NCBI RefSeq assembly: GCF_001468265.1
Contig: NZ_LNRZ01000001.1
Coordinates: forward strand, 372,001 to 436,000
Length of the DNA: 64,000 bases
From: Sphingopyxis sp. H050
Lineage (GTDB): Bacteria > Pseudomonadota > Alphaproteobacteria > Sphingomonadales > Sphingomonadaceae
Reading direction: 5' to 3'
Each line of letters begins with the position of its first letter. The first letter of the stretch is position 1. A program made the position numbers and the translations under genes. Under the pieces are notes generated by a model. The model saw nothing but the letters and a program-made list of their open reading frames with translations. It was not told the DNA's origin and searched no databases. Positions 50,008-59,617 of this stretch are shown here, piece by piece.

Positions 50008-50228
50008 CACGCAAAGGCGCGAAGGCGCAAAGAAGAGTATCTCACACAAAGACACAAAGAGGGCGGCCGCTCAACCGGCGCGGCGTCGAGATTGCGCGAA
50101 GTTCTCTCTTCAATATTGCCTGAGGCGCCGGGGGGCGACGATGCGGAGCGCGCCCCCTTTGTGTCTTTGCGTAAGGTTTCCAACGCGGAGCGCCGATTGC
50201 CGTCTTTGCGCCTTCGCGCCTTTGCGTG
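50008..50228. repeat. Family A compound inverted repeat
   Basis: The outer arms (50008-50033 and 50203-50228) are perfect 26-bp inverted copies made of CGCAAAG/CGCGAAG units. A second, nested pair with CACAAAGACACAAAG and its complement lies at about 50044-50065 and 50150-50172. The unit matches the element at 1926-2072. It fills the gap between the convergent DUF445 and epimerase-like genes. Confidence 0.88.
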
Positions 50229-50231
50229 CAA

Positions 50232-51026
50232 TCAACCAAGCACCGCGCTCAGTCCTTCACGAAACGTCGGATAACGCGGCGTCCAGCCGAATAGTCGCTT
50301 GGCCTTGCCGTTCGCGACGCGGCGGTTCTCCGCATAGAAAGCACGCGCGGCCGGCGACAGCCCCGCGTCCTCGATCTTCTGAAGCGGCGGCAAGGGCGCA
50401 CGCAGCATCGTACAGCCCCATTCGACCAGCCGGTTCTGGTGGCAAGGCTCGTCGTCGGCAAGATTATAGACGCCCGCTGCACCCCCAAAGGACGCGATCA
50501 CGCCGCCCGCGATGTCGTCGACATGGACACGGCTGAAAACCTGGTGGGGCAGGGCGATCCGGTGCGCCCGCCCTTCGCCGATGCGGTCGAGGATCGACCG
50601 GCCGGGGCCGTAGATCCCGGGCAGGCGAAACACGCGGACATCGCTGCGCAGGGCCTGCCACGCGGCATCGGCCGCATTGCGATCGGCGCGGCGGCCCTTG
50701 ATCGGCGCGCTTTCGTCGACCCATGCGCCGCCGGTGTCGCCATAGACGCCCGTCGAGGAAAGATAGCCCACCCAGTTTGCGGGCGCGACGCCGAGCGCTT
50801 CGCCATAGCGCGCCAGCACCGGATCGGCGCCTGCAACCGGCGGCACCGACGACAGGATGTGCGTCGCCGCGCGCAGCGCCCCGATCACCGCCGCCTCATC
50901 GCCGAACGCAATGCTGTCGCCGCGTCCGTCCTGCGTCGTGCCCACGACCTCCCAGCCGCGCGCATCGAGCCGCGCGGCGAGATGTCCCGCGGCATAGCCC
51001 ATTCCGAAAATCAGCATCTTCGCCAT
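50232..51026 (-). CDS. NAD-dependent epimerase/dehydratase-like protein (YeeZ type)
   Basis: This 264-residue protein opens with a Rossmann motif (LIFGMGYAAGHLAARL). It has YLSSTGVYGDTGGAWVDE, resembling the extended SDR active-site region, and RLPGIYGPGRS near the middle. The length and pattern fit YeeZ-type atypical SDRs, whose substrate is unknown. It ends four bases from the family A repeat and is divergent from pepN. Confidence 0.85.
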   Translation of the reverse strand: MAKMLIFGMGYAAGHLAARLDARGWEVVGTTQDGRGDSIAFGDEAAVIGALRAATHILSSVPPVAGADPVLARYGEALGVAPANWVGYLSSTGVYGDTGGAWVDESAPIKGRRADRNAADAAWQALRSDVRVFRLPGIYGPGRSILDRIGEGRAHRIALPHQVFSRVHVDDIAGGVIASFGGAAGVYNLADDEPCHQNRLVEWGCTMLRAPLPPLQKIEDAGLSPAARAFYAENRRVANGKAKRLFGWTPRYPTFREGLSAVLG

Positions 51027-51073
51027 CGCGCACCTTATTGCGCGCCTGTGCCGCCGCGCCTAGACCCTCGTGC

Positions 51074-53662
51074 ATGACCGACGCCTCTTCCACCCCCGCC
51101 GTCCCCGTCACCATCCACCGCGGCGACTATCGACCGCCCGAATGGCAGATCCCCGACATCGCGCTCGATTTCGCCCTCGGGATCGACGAAACGCGGGTGT
51201 CTGCGGCGCTCTCGGTCGTGCGCCATGCCGATGCGCCGCTGCCGTTGACCCTGCGCGGCGACGGGCTCACGCCGCTTGCGGTGCGCGTCGATGGCGAGGG
51301 CTGGAACGACTGGCGCATGGACGGCCCCGACCTGATCGTCGATCTCGGCGACCGCGCCGCGGCGGTGGTCGAGGTCGATACCGCGATCAATCCCGCCGCA
51401 AACACGCAGTTGATGGGCCTCTACGCCTCCAACGGGATGCTGTGCACCCAGTGCGAGGCCGAGGGGTTTCGCCGCATCACCTTCCATCCCGACCGCCCCG
51501 ACGTGCTCAGCCGCTACAAGGTGCGCATGGCGGGGGACAAGACGCTGTTTCCGATCCTGCTCTCGAACGGCAACTGCATCGCCTCGGGCGAGGACGGCAG
51601 CGATCACTGGGCGCTGTGGGAAGATCCCTGGCCGAAGCCGTCGTACCTGTTCGCGCTCGTGGCGGGCGACCTCGTCGTCAACCGCGACGAATTCGTCACC
51701 ATGTCGGGGCGCAAGGTCGAACTCGGCATCTGGGTGCGCGAGGGCGATGTGGAGCGCACCGGTCACGCGATGAAGGCGCTGAAGGACAGCATGGCGTGGG
51801 ACGAGCGCGTCTATGGCCGCGAATATGATCTCGACCTGTTCAACATCGTCGCGGTCAGCGACTTCAACATGGGGGCGATGGAGAACAAGGGTCTCAACAT
51901 CTTCAACACCCGCTATATCCTCGCCGACCCCGACACCGCGACCGACCTCGATTACGACGGGGTCGAGGGCGTGGTCGCGCACGAATATTTCCACAACTGG
52001 TCGGGCAACCGCGTCACCTGCCGCGACTGGTTCCAGCTGAGCCTGAAAGAGGGCTTCACCGTCTTTCGCGACCAGAGCTTCTCCGCCGACATGGGCTCCC
52101 CGCCGGTCAAGCGGATCGAGGACGTCCGCCTGCTCCGCGCCGCGCAATTCCCCGAGGACGCCGGCCCGCTGGCGCACCCGATCCGGCCCGACAGCTATCA
52201 GGAAATCTCGAATTTCTACACCGCGACCGTCTACAACAAGGGCGCCGAGATCATCCGGATGATGGCGACCTTGCTCGGCCCCGAACGCTTCCGCAAGGGC
52301 ACCGATCTCTATTTCGAACGCCACGACGGCGAGGCGGCGACGTGCGAGGATTTCGTCCGCGCGATGGAGGAAGGCGGGGGCATCGACCTCACCCAGTTCC
52401 GCCGCTGGTACGAACAGGCGGGGACGCCCAAGCTCAAGCTGTCGCTTGCCGAAGAGCGCGGCGAATGGTTCCTCGACGTGGTGCAGACCGTCCCGCCGAC
52501 CCCCGGCCAGCCCGACAAGCAGCCGGCGATGATGCCGCTGCGCGTTGCAGCCTTCGCCATGGACGGCGGAGCGAAACTGCCCGACACGCTCGCCGTGCTG
52601 ACCGGCGCGACCCAGCTCATCGCGCTCGGCAAATTCGCCGCGCGCCCGGCGCTGTCGGTCAACCGCGGCTTCTCGGCGCCGGTGATCGTCGAATTCGACC
52701 GCGCCCCCGGCGAGCTCGCATGGCTTGCCGCGCACGATGACGATCCCTTCGCGCGTTACGAAGCGCTGCAACAGCTGATGCTCGACACGCTCGTCGCAGC
52801 GGTGTCGGGCGAGAAGGCGAACGCGCAGGCCGTGATCGACGCCGTCGGACAAACGCTGTCCGGCCGCGCCGCCGATCCGGCCTTTGTCGCCGAGGCCGTG
52901 CTGCTGCCGAGCGAAGCGTTTATCGGCGACCAGATGCTCACCGTGGATCCCGACGCGATCCGCCGAGAAAGGCTCGCGTTGCAGGCGGAGATTGGAAAGG
53001 CGCTCGAGAGCGACTGGCGCGCGATCCTGTCCGACGTCGCGCCGCCGGCGGCGATCCTGTCGCGCAAGGCAAAGGGCGGCCGCCGCCTTCGCGGTGTCGC
53101 TCTGGCCTATCTCGCAGCGACCGACCTCGCCGACGTGCCGGCGCTCGCGTTCAGGATTTTCTCCGATGCCGACGGCATGACCGAGCGGCAGGCGGCGCTG
53201 GCGACGCTGGCGCATGGCGACAGCGACGAGCGTGTCGCGGCGCTCGACATCTTCTACCAGCGTTATCGCGACAATCCGCTCGTGCTCGACAAATGGTTTC
53301 AGGTGCAGGCGTGGTCGATGCGCGACGATACCGTCGACGCGGTCAGGGAATTGGCCGGATACGCCGACTTCACGCTCGCCAACCCGAACCGCGTGCGTGC
53401 GCTCTATGGCGCGCTGACCGGCAATCAGGCGGCCTTTCATCAGGCCGACGGGGCAGGGTATCGGCTGATCGCCGACCTGGTCATCGCGCTCGACCCGAAG
53501 AACCCGCAGACCGCGGCGCGGATGATCCCGCCGCTCGGACGCTGGAAGCGCTTCGACGAGGCACGCGCCGCGATGATGAAAACCGAACTGGAACGTATTC
53601 TCGCCCAGCCCGGCCTATCGCGCGACGTGACCGAGCAGGCGTCGAAGAGCTTGCTGGGGTGA
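51074..53662 (+). CDS. pepN: Aminopeptidase N (M1 family)
   Basis: PepN removes N-terminal residues from peptides in the cytoplasm. The 862-residue protein has the exopeptidase motif GAMEN at 267-271 and the zinc site H303-E304-YF-H307, with a second Glu ligand in LKEGFTVFRDQ. The C-terminal helical domain completes the E. coli PepN-type architecture. Start is ATG 51074 (TDASSTPAVPVTIHRGDY). A much longer upstream frame from 50723 is antisense to the epimerase-like gene and is rejected. Confidence 0.97.
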   Translation: MTDASSTPAVPVTIHRGDYRPPEWQIPDIALDFALGIDETRVSAALSVVRHADAPLPLTLRGDGLTPLAVRVDGEGWNDWRMDGPDLIVDLGDRAAAVVEVDTAINPAANTQLMGLYASNGMLCTQCEAEGFRRITFHPDRPDVLSRYKVRMAGDKTLFPILLSNGNCIASGEDGSDHWALWEDPWPKPSYLFALVAGDLVVNRDEFVTMSGRKVELGIWVREGDVERTGHAMKALKDSMAWDERVYGREYDLDLFNIVAVSDFNMGAMENKGLNIFNTRYILADPDTATDLDYDGVEGVVAHEYFHNWSGNRVTCRDWFQLSLKEGFTVFRDQSFSADMGSPPVKRIEDVRLLRAAQFPEDAGPLAHPIRPDSYQEISNFYTATVYNKGAEIIRMMATLLGPERFRKGTDLYFERHDGEAATCEDFVRAMEEGGGIDLTQFRRWYEQAGTPKLKLSLAEERGEWFLDVVQTVPPTPGQPDKQPAMMPLRVAAFAMDGGAKLPDTLAVLTGATQLIALGKFAARPALSVNRGFSAPVIVEFDRAPGELAWLAAHDDDPFARYEALQQLMLDTLVAAVSGEKANAQAVIDAVGQTLSGRAADPAFVAEAVLLPSEAFIGDQMLTVDPDAIRRERLALQAEIGKALESDWRAILSDVAPPAAILSRKAKGGRRLRGVALAYLAATDLADVPALAFRIFSDADGMTERQAALATLAHGDSDERVAALDIFYQRYRDNPLVLDKWFQVQAWSMRDDTVDAVRELAGYADFTLANPNRVRALYGALTGNQAAFHQADGAGYRLIADLVIALDPKNPQTAARMIPPLGRWKRFDEARAAMMKTELERILAQPGLSRDVTEQASKSLLG

Positions 53663-53699
53663 GGGCTGCTTTGGGGTGGGAAGCGGTCGTTCAATTCTC

Positions 53700-53800
53700 G
53701 TCATGCTGAACTTGTTTCAGCATCCATGGTCTGAGCTCGAATGAAATGCCGCGCCGAAGGAAACGGCAGACCATGGATCCTGAAACAAGTTCAGGATGAC
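53700..53800. repeat. Family C inverted repeat between pepN and the Mla operon
   Basis: Arms at 53700-53733 and 53767-53800 (34 bp) are inverted copies with two mismatches. They contain CTGAACTTGTTTCAG and CCATGG. The element fills much of the 200-bp gap between the convergent pepN and Mla lipoprotein genes. It could be a mobile REP/MITE-like unit; no transposase is nearby. Confidence 0.85.
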
Positions 53801-53865
53801 GAAGCTATAAATGTCGTGTTCCGGTCGCTTGTGGACGAAAGGGAAGAAAAGGCCGCACCCGGCCG

Positions 53866-54462
53866 TCATCCCCCCAGCCAGCCGGCCACATCAATCGCGA
53901 CCTTGTTCGCCGCACGGGTGAGCGCTTCGCCGACGGGCTTGGCCTCGACCGCGCCGATGGGCTCGCGTACCTCGAAGCGGCGCTGGGTCACCGTTTTGCC
54001 TCCCGCCGCGACGAGCATCGCCTGGAACACGACGACCGCCTCGTTCGTGCGCGCATCGACGCCGAATTCCATCAGCTGTCCGGCAAGCTGCTCGCCGGGC
54101 GCGGTCAGATATTGCCCTTCGTCGAGCACGACGCGCGACGTGCGCGCGGCGACGGTTTCGGAGACGAGGCGCTGGAACAGCCGCGACGGCGCCTCGACCC
54201 ATTGCGCGTCCTTTACATAAGCGACGCTGCTGTCGTCTTGCTGTACCGGAATGCGCGTCGTGCGAAGCTTCTGCGGCGCGGTGGGGATTAGGATCGTCAG
54301 CGTCGCTGATTCAGCCGCGGTGCGCGCAGAGCCGGCCGGCGGCGCGGCATCGGGGTCGAGCGTCAGCAGAAAGGGCGGGGTCTTGCCGCCCAGCCCGCCA
54401 AAGCAGCCCGAGAGCGTGACGGCCGCCGCGGCGACAAGCACGGAAGTACGGAGCGTTTGCAT
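53866..54462 (-). CDS. ABC-type transport auxiliary lipoprotein (PqiC/Mla-associated)
   Basis: The 198-residue protein has a lipoprotein signal (VLVAAAAVTLSGC) with the lipobox LSGC. A soluble domain of the ABC-transport auxiliary lipoprotein family follows, ending near KVAIDVAGWLGG. Such proteins pair with MCE transporters in the periplasm. The start is the ATG at 54462 with GAGG upstream. An ATG at 54477 overlaps the MCE gene stop and adds five residues. It is the last gene of the four-gene lipid transport operon. Confidence 0.88.
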   Translation of the reverse strand: MQTLRTSVLVAAAAVTLSGCFGGLGGKTPPFLLTLDPDAAPPAGSARTAAESATLTILIPTAPQKLRTTRIPVQQDDSSVAYVKDAQWVEAPSRLFQRLVSETVAARTSRVVLDEGQYLTAPGEQLAGQLMEFGVDARTNEAVVVFQAMLVAAGGKTVTQRRFEVREPIGAVEAKPVGEALTRAANKVAIDVAGWLGG

Positions 54463-54473
54463 TATCTGCGTCC

Positions 54474-55415
54474 TCATTTCTTGTAATCGGGCAGCTTGCT
54501 GCCGCCGAGCACCGCGCCGGCGCCCTGCTGGTCGAGCTTGTCGGTCAGGCTCGACAGCGAGGCGGAGGTGCGGCGAAGGTCGCGGATCAGCGCATTGGCT
54601 TCGGGGATCGTCGTCTCGCTGAACGTCTGGAGGCCGGGGCGGGCGTCCGAGATCGCGCCTTCGAGCGTCTTGATCGAACTGTTCGCCGACTTCAGCGTAT
54701 CGCGCAGATTCTGCATGGCGGGATCGACGTTGCGATCGATCGTGCCCTGCGCCGAGGCGGCAAGATTGCCGACCTGCTCGGCGGCATTGCCCGCCTGCTG
54801 GATCGCGATGCGCGCGTCGGCGAGCGCGCGTTCGAGCGCGGGGCCGTTGCGCGCGAGCGTCGCGGTCGTCGCTTCGACATTGTCGAGGATGTTCGCGAAG
54901 CTCTCCTGATTCCTGTCGTCCGCCAGTTCGGCCAGCCGCTCGGTCAGCGTCGAGAGCCGCTGTAACAGTTGCGGCGCGGTGTTGAGCAGTTCGCCAAGGC
55001 CGCCGACGCGTGTCGGGATAACGGGCTTGCCCGCCGGCCCCTTGTCGGTGATCGGCGGCGCGCCCTTGACCGCGCCGTCGAGCGAGATTTGCGAGACGCC
55101 GGTGAAGCCGACGCCTTCGAGCGCGGCGGTCGTCCCTTGCAGCACCGGGACGCCTTCGTTCACCTCGATACGCACGCGCACAAATTGCGGGTCCTCCGGC
55201 CACAGCGCGATCTCGCGCACCTGACCGGCCGGAACGCCGGAAAACTGCACCTGCGCGCCCTTGTTCAGTCCGTCGACCGACTGCTTGAAAAAAATGTCAT
55301 ATTCGCGCTTCGTACCGCCGCTGTCGTTCGCGAGCCAGACGACGAAGATCGCGAGCGCCGCCACGAAGAAGAGGACGAAAGCGCCGACGAGCACATTGTT
55401 CGACCGTGTTTCCAT
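54474..55415 (-). CDS. MlaD-family MCE protein
   Basis: The 313-residue protein has an N-terminal membrane anchor (NNVLVGAFVLFFVAALAIF) and one MCE domain (IFFKQSVDGLNKGAQVQFSG onward). A long helical tail follows with repeated ELADD and NAAEQVGNLA-type coiled segments. MCE hexamers form a periplasmic lipid conduit above the MlaE-MlaF transporter. Its ATG overlaps the ATPase gene stop (TGATG). The tail is longer than in E. coli MlaD, closer to YrbD/PqiB-like tails. Confidence 0.93.
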   Translation of the reverse strand: METRSNNVLVGAFVLFFVAALAIFVVWLANDSGGTKREYDIFFKQSVDGLNKGAQVQFSGVPAGQVREIALWPEDPQFVRVRIEVNEGVPVLQGTTAALEGVGFTGVSQISLDGAVKGAPPITDKGPAGKPVIPTRVGGLGELLNTAPQLLQRLSTLTERLAELADDRNQESFANILDNVEATTATLARNGPALERALADARIAIQQAGNAAEQVGNLAASAQGTIDRNVDPAMQNLRDTLKSANSSIKTLEGAISDARPGLQTFSETTIPEANALIRDLRRTSASLSSLTDKLDQQGAGAVLGGSKLPDYKK

Positions 55416-56284
55416 CAGCTTTTCCCATCCTGCCGTTCGGTGGCCTGCTTGCAGCTTGCTGCTGCGCGCCCGCGCGGCCCGTTGAAATAATCCTGTATCC
55501 ACGGATGCTCGGTGGCAAGCAGTTCCGGGATCGTCCCGACGGCGATCACCTTCTTCTCTGCCAATACCGCGACCCGGTCGCAGGTTGCATAAAGCGAATC
55601 CAGATCGTGCGTGATCAGGAACACGGTCAGCCCCATGGTGTCGGCAAGTTCGCGGATCAGCTCGTCGAACTTGGCGGCGCCGATCGGATCGAGCCCGGCG
55701 GTCGGCTCGTCGAGAAAGAGCAGCGCGGGGTCTAGCGCGAGCGAGCGGGCGAGGCCGGCGCGCTTCACCATGCCCCCCGACAGCTCGGCGGGATATTTCG
55801 GACCGGCATCGGGCGGCAGGCCGACCATCTGCACCTTGTACGCGGCAATCTCGTCGAGCAGCCGCTGGTCCAGCCGCGGATAATATTCGCGCAGCGGAAC
55901 CTGGATATTCTCGGCCACGCTGAGCGTCGAAAACAATGCGCCGCCCTGAAACATCACGCCCCAGCGGCGGCGGAGGTCGCGCGATTCCTCGGCGTCGGTG
56001 ATCGTGTCGAGGGTCTTGCCATAGACCTCGATCTCGCCCGCCGTCGGCGTCTGCAGCCCGACGATCGAGCGCATCAGCACCGACTTGCCGGTGCCCGATC
56101 CGCCGACCACGCCGAGGATCTCGCCCGAACGCACGTCGAGATCGAGGCCGTCGTGGATGATCGCATCGCCGAACTGGTTGCGCAGCCCGCGAATGCGGAT
56201 CGCATATTCGAATTTCTCGGGCCGCACGGCGTCGGCGGCCGCCAGCTCATTTTCGATTTCCTGCTGCTGGATGTCGTCGGTCAT
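55415..56284 (-). CDS. MlaF-type ABC transporter ATPase
   Basis: The 289-residue ATPase has Walker A GGSGTGKS, signature LSGGM and Walker B LLFLDEP, and ends the nucleotide domain with ITHDLDSLYATCDR. It powers phospholipid movement through the MlaE permease. The start is the ATG at 56284, overlapping the permease stop (TGATG); an ATG at 56293 is an alternative. The 34-residue N-terminal extension before the ABC fold is acidic. Confidence 0.94.
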   Translation of the reverse strand: MTDDIQQQEIENELAAADAVRPEKFEYAIRIRGLRNQFGDAIIHDGLDLDVRSGEILGVVGGSGTGKSVLMRSIVGLQTPTAGEIEVYGKTLDTITDAEESRDLRRRWGVMFQGGALFSTLSVAENIQVPLREYYPRLDQRLLDEIAAYKVQMVGLPPDAGPKYPAELSGGMVKRAGLARSLALDPALLFLDEPTAGLDPIGAAKFDELIRELADTMGLTVFLITHDLDSLYATCDRVAVLAEKKVIAVGTIPELLATEHPWIQDYFNGPRGRAAASCKQATERQDGKS

Positions 56285-57390
56285 CAATTCCATCCCAGCG
56301 AGGAAAAGAAGACCGCGAAGAAGGCGTCGAGCACGATCACCAGAAATATGGCGGCGACGACGGCCGAGGTCGTGCGCTTGCCGACTTCTTCGGCATTCTG
56401 GCGTACCTGCATACCTTCATAACAGCCCGTCACCCCGATCAATATGCCGAACACCGGCGCCTTGATCAGCATGATGTAGAAATCGGTCATCGGAATGATT
56501 TCGCGCAGCCGCTGCACATAGGTCAGCGGCGGAATTTCAAGGCCGACCCAGCAGAAGACGCCGCCGCCGACGATCGCGCAGATGCTGGCGTAGAAGCCGA
56601 GCAGCGGCATGGTGATCGTCGATGCGGCGACCCGCGGCAACACGATCGCCTCCATCGGGGACACGCCGATCGTCCGCATCGCATCGACCTCTTCGGTCAG
56701 CTTCATCGTCCCGATCTGCGCGGCGAACGCCGATCCCGAGCGTCCAGCGACCATGATCGCGGTCATCAGCAGGCCAAGTTCGCGGATCGACGCGCGGCCG
56801 ACGAGGTTGATGGTGAACACTTCCAGCCCGAATTGTTCGAGCTGCACCGCGCCCTGCTGCGCGATGACGATGCCGATCAGAAAACTCATCAGGCCGATGA
56901 TGGGGAGGGCGTCGACGCCAACCGCCTGAAAGCGCGTGACGACGGCGTTCCAGCGAAGCCGCCGCCGCGCCCGTATCTGGACGGCAAGCGCGATGATCAT
57001 CGCGCCGAAGAAATCGACGATGCCGACGAGCTCGCGCCAGATCGCAACGCTTGCGGTCCCGACCTGGTCGAGCATCCGTTCGATCGCCGAGCGGCGGTCG
57101 CGGTGGACGCGATATTCGCTCTTGTCGTCCTTCAGCGCGTCCAGCAGCCGCTCGGCCTCGGGGCTGGCGCCGATGATTTTTGCGCCATGCTCGTTGACCG
57201 TCCGCGTGACGATCCACGCTCCGACCGTATCGATGCGTTCGAGTCCGGACAGGTCGAGCGATTCGATGGGGCCCAACGCCTCGAGCCGCGCGGGGACGTC
57301 GCCCAGGCGGGCCAGCGTCAGGCGGCCGGTAAAACGGACCGCGGCGCCATGGGCGCCGTCGCTAGTTTCGAAATCCGCTCTGGCCACCAT
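56284..57390 (-). CDS. MlaE-type permease with N-terminal STAS-like domain
   Basis: The 368-residue protein has a soluble N-terminal region (residues 1-105) containing a STAS-like pattern (ESLDLSGLERIDTVGAWIV). The MlaE permease domain follows, with GLMSFLIGIVIAQQGAVQL, then [16 protein letters not shown] and TEEVDAMRTIG. The STAS part corresponds to MlaB fused to MlaE, which explains the absence of a separate mlaB gene. It is the first gene of the operon and divergent from the HAD phosphatase gene. Confidence 0.93.
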   Translation of the reverse strand: MVARADFETSDGAHGAAVRFTGRLTLARLGDVPARLEALGPIESLDLSGLERIDTVGAWIVTRTVNEHGAKIIGASPEAERLLDALKDDKSEYRVHRDRRSAIERMLDQVGTASVAIWRELVGIVDFFGAMIIALAVQIRARRRLRWNAVVTRFQAVGVDALPIIGLMSFLIGIVIAQQGAVQLEQFGLEVFTINLVGRASIRELGLLMTAIMVAGRSGSAFAAQIGTMKLTEEVDAMRTIGVSPMEAIVLPRVAASTITMPLLGFYASICAIVGGGVFCWVGLEIPPLTYVQRLREIIPMTDFYIMLIKAPVFGILIGVTGCYEGMQVRQNAEEVGKRTTSAVVAAIFLVIVLDAFFAVFFSSLGWN

Positions 57391-57480
57391 CTTGCGGAGG
57401 ACAGTGTATTATTTACATTGGGACAGCAAGTCATTCCGGCCCCCTTGGCCGTAACGATGCGCGGCTCTATGGACGAAATC

Positions 57481-58200
57481 ATGGAAACGCCGCCGGTTCA
57501 GCCCCCGATCGATTATGCGCATCGCGTCGCAATGTACGATATGGACCGAACGATAACGCGTTCAGGGACTTACAGCGGATTCCTGATGCATGTGGCAAGG
57601 CGTCGGCAACAGTGGCGGCTCGTGTTCCTGCCGCTCGTCGCCCTCGCGGGGATCGGCTACAGCCTGCGGTTGATCGACCGCTCACAGCTCAAGGCGATCA
57701 ACCTCCGCCTGCTCGTCGGAAAGCGTTTCAATCGCGCGGAGATCGCGCCGCTCGCCGAAAGCTACGCCGACAAGGTGATCGCGCGCGGCTTGCATGGCGC
57801 CGCGCTCGACCAGATCGCCGCCGACCGCGAGGCGGGATACCGGCTGCTGCTCGCGACCGCATCCTTCCATCTCTATGTCGACGCGATCGCGCGGCGGCTG
57901 GGCATCGACGACGTGCTCGCAACCCGGCTCGACGAGCCCGACGGCGCCGATCATATCCACGCGCGGTTGGCGGGCGACAATTGTTATGGCGAGGCCAAGT
58001 TCGCGCGCATCGCGGACTGGCTTGCCGCGAACGAGATCACGCGCGATGCGGCGCATATCCGCGCCTATTCGGACCATGTCTCCGACCATCCGATGCTGCA
58101 CTTCGCCGACGAGGCCGTTGCGACCACGCCCTCGCGCAAGCTGAAGCTGCTCGCGCCGAAGATGGGCTGGCAGGTCGTGGATTGGCGCGCGAAGAAATAG
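57481..58200 (+). CDS. HAD-IB family phosphatase
   Basis: The 239-residue protein has HAD motif I (MYDMDRTITRSGT), motif II in LLLATASFHLYV, the lysine in NCYGEAKFARI and the acidic motif SDHVSDHPML. This is the PSPase-like HAD-IB branch, with a helical cap that includes a hydrophobic stretch (LVFLPLVALAGIGYSL). The substrate could be phosphoserine or a phospholipid headgroup, and proximity to the Mla genes favours nothing in particular. Start is ATG 57481 with GGAC upstream; ATGs at 57457 and 57469 are also in frame. Confidence 0.88.
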   Translation: METPPVQPPIDYAHRVAMYDMDRTITRSGTYSGFLMHVARRRQQWRLVFLPLVALAGIGYSLRLIDRSQLKAINLRLLVGKRFNRAEIAPLAESYADKVIARGLHGAALDQIAADREAGYRLLLATASFHLYVDAIARRLGIDDVLATRLDEPDGADHIHARLAGDNCYGEAKFARIADWLAANEITRDAAHIRAYSDHVSDHPMLHFADEAVATTPSRKLKLLAPKMGWQVVDWRAKK

Positions 58201-58222
58201 CCCCTCCCGCAAGCGGGAGGGG
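58201..58222. terminator. Hairpin between convergent genes
   Basis: A perfect 10-bp stem (CCCCTCCCGC / GCGGGAGGGG) with a two-base loop begins right after the HAD stop and ends eight bases before the convergent gamma-synthase stop. It has no T-run, so it may be a terminator for either gene or a short repeat. Confidence 0.5.
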
Positions 58223-58230
58223 AGAACAGG

Positions 58231-59523
58231 TCAGACCGCGTCGAGCGCCTGCGCGAAGTCGGCGATCAGGTCGTCGGCGTCCTCGATCCCGATCGACACG
58301 CGCACCAGATTGTCGGTGATGCCGAGCGCCTTCTTGCGCTCGTCGGGAACCGACAGATGCGTCATCGCCGCGGGGTGGCTCGCCAGCGTCTCGGTGCCGC
58401 CCAGGCTGACCGCCAGCTTCGCGATCTTCAGCGCGTCGAGGAAGCGGAAGCTTTCGGCTTCGCCGCCCTTGATGAACAGCGAGAAGGTCGATCCGGCGCC
58501 GCTGCAATGGCGATCATAGATGTCCTTCTGCCGCGCGTCGCTGATGAAGCCCAGATAGCCGAGCCCTTCGACCTTCGGATGATCGCGCAGGAGGGTGCAG
58601 ACCTTCAGCGCATTCTCGCCCGCGCGGTTCATCCGCAGTTCCAGCGTTTCGAGGCTGCGCAGCAGCATCCAGGCGGTGTTCGGGTCGCAGATCGTGCCGA
58701 TCGTGTTGCGCATCGGACGGATGATGTTGAGCAGCTTCTGGTCGCCCGACACGCCGCCGGCAACCAGGTCGGAATGGCCCCCGGCATATTTGGTGAGGCT
58801 GTAGACGACCAGTTCGGCGCCCTGCTTGATCGGCTGCTGCCAGAGCGGGCCGAGGAAGGTGTTGTCGATCGCGATCGCCGGCTTCTGCTCGCCGGGAAAG
58901 GCCGAATCGCGCGCCGCGCGGACGGCCTCGACATCGACAAGAGCGTTGGTCGGGTTCGCCGGGCTCTCAAGATACACGAGCGCGACCTTCCCGCCCTTTT
59001 CGGCCGCGAGCGCCTTGGCGCGGTCCAGGATCGCGTCGATCTCCTCGCGCGTCGCGCCCGCCGGGAAGTCGAGGAAGCTGACGCCGAAGCGCGACAGGAT
59101 GCGCGCGATCAGCGTTTCGGTCGCAGCATAAAGCGGACCCGAATGGACGATCACGTCATTCTGGTTCACGAGGGCGAGGAGCAGGGTTGCGATCGCCGAC
59201 ATGCCGCTGGAGAAGACGAGGCTGTCGTCGGCGCCGTCCCAGACCGCGAGGCGATCCTCGAGGATTTCCTGGTTCGGCCCGTTGAAGCGCGAATAGACGA
59301 GGCCGTCGGCCGGCCCTTCGCGTTTGCCGGTAATATGTTCGAAGAAGCGCTTGCCCGCCGCCGCGCTTTCGAAGGCGAAGGTCGAGGTCAGGAAGATCGG
59401 CGGCTTCAGCGAGCCTTCCGACAGCACCGGGTCATAGCCGAGCCCCATCATCAGCGTCGCCGGGCTGAGGTCCTTGTCGCCGATTTTCTTCGTATTTGCC
59501 TTGGGTGTGCCGCGGATGGCCAT
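58231..59523 (-). CDS. Cystathionine gamma-synthase family PLP enzyme
   Basis: The 430-residue protein is of the Cys/Met metabolism PLP family. It has YSRFNGPNQEILEDRLA, SGMSAIATLLLAL, the PLP Asp in AIAIDNTFLGPLWQQP and the PLP Lys in VYSLTKYAGGHSD. Members include cystathionine gamma-synthase, beta-lyase and methionine gamma-lyase, and sequence alone does not decide among them here. It is slightly longer than usual at the N-terminus. It is a single gene. Confidence 0.92.
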   Translation of the reverse strand: MAIRGTPKANTKKIGDKDLSPATLMMGLGYDPVLSEGSLKPPIFLTSTFAFESAAAGKRFFEHITGKREGPADGLVYSRFNGPNQEILEDRLAVWDGADDSLVFSSGMSAIATLLLALVNQNDVIVHSGPLYAATETLIARILSRFGVSFLDFPAGATREEIDAILDRAKALAAEKGGKVALVYLESPANPTNALVDVEAVRAARDSAFPGEQKPAIAIDNTFLGPLWQQPIKQGAELVVYSLTKYAGGHSDLVAGGVSGDQKLLNIIRPMRNTIGTICDPNTAWMLLRSLETLELRMNRAGENALKVCTLLRDHPKVEGLGYLGFISDARQKDIYDRHCSGAGSTFSLFIKGGEAESFRFLDALKIAKLAVSLGGTETLASHPAAMTHLSVPDERKKALGITDNLVRVSIGIEDADDLIADFAQALDAV

Positions 59524-59617
59524 GGGGGAAGCTCCTTGAGATATGGCGGCCCTTATAGCGCTCCAGGTTTCGTTTGAAACTATATTGCGCGCAAATCGTC
59601 CGCGCGCCGGTCGCTTT

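Noticed and set aside
51035..53440. An 801-codon open frame on the minus strand
   Set aside because: It is antisense to pepN, whose GAMEN and HEYFH motifs prove the coding strand.
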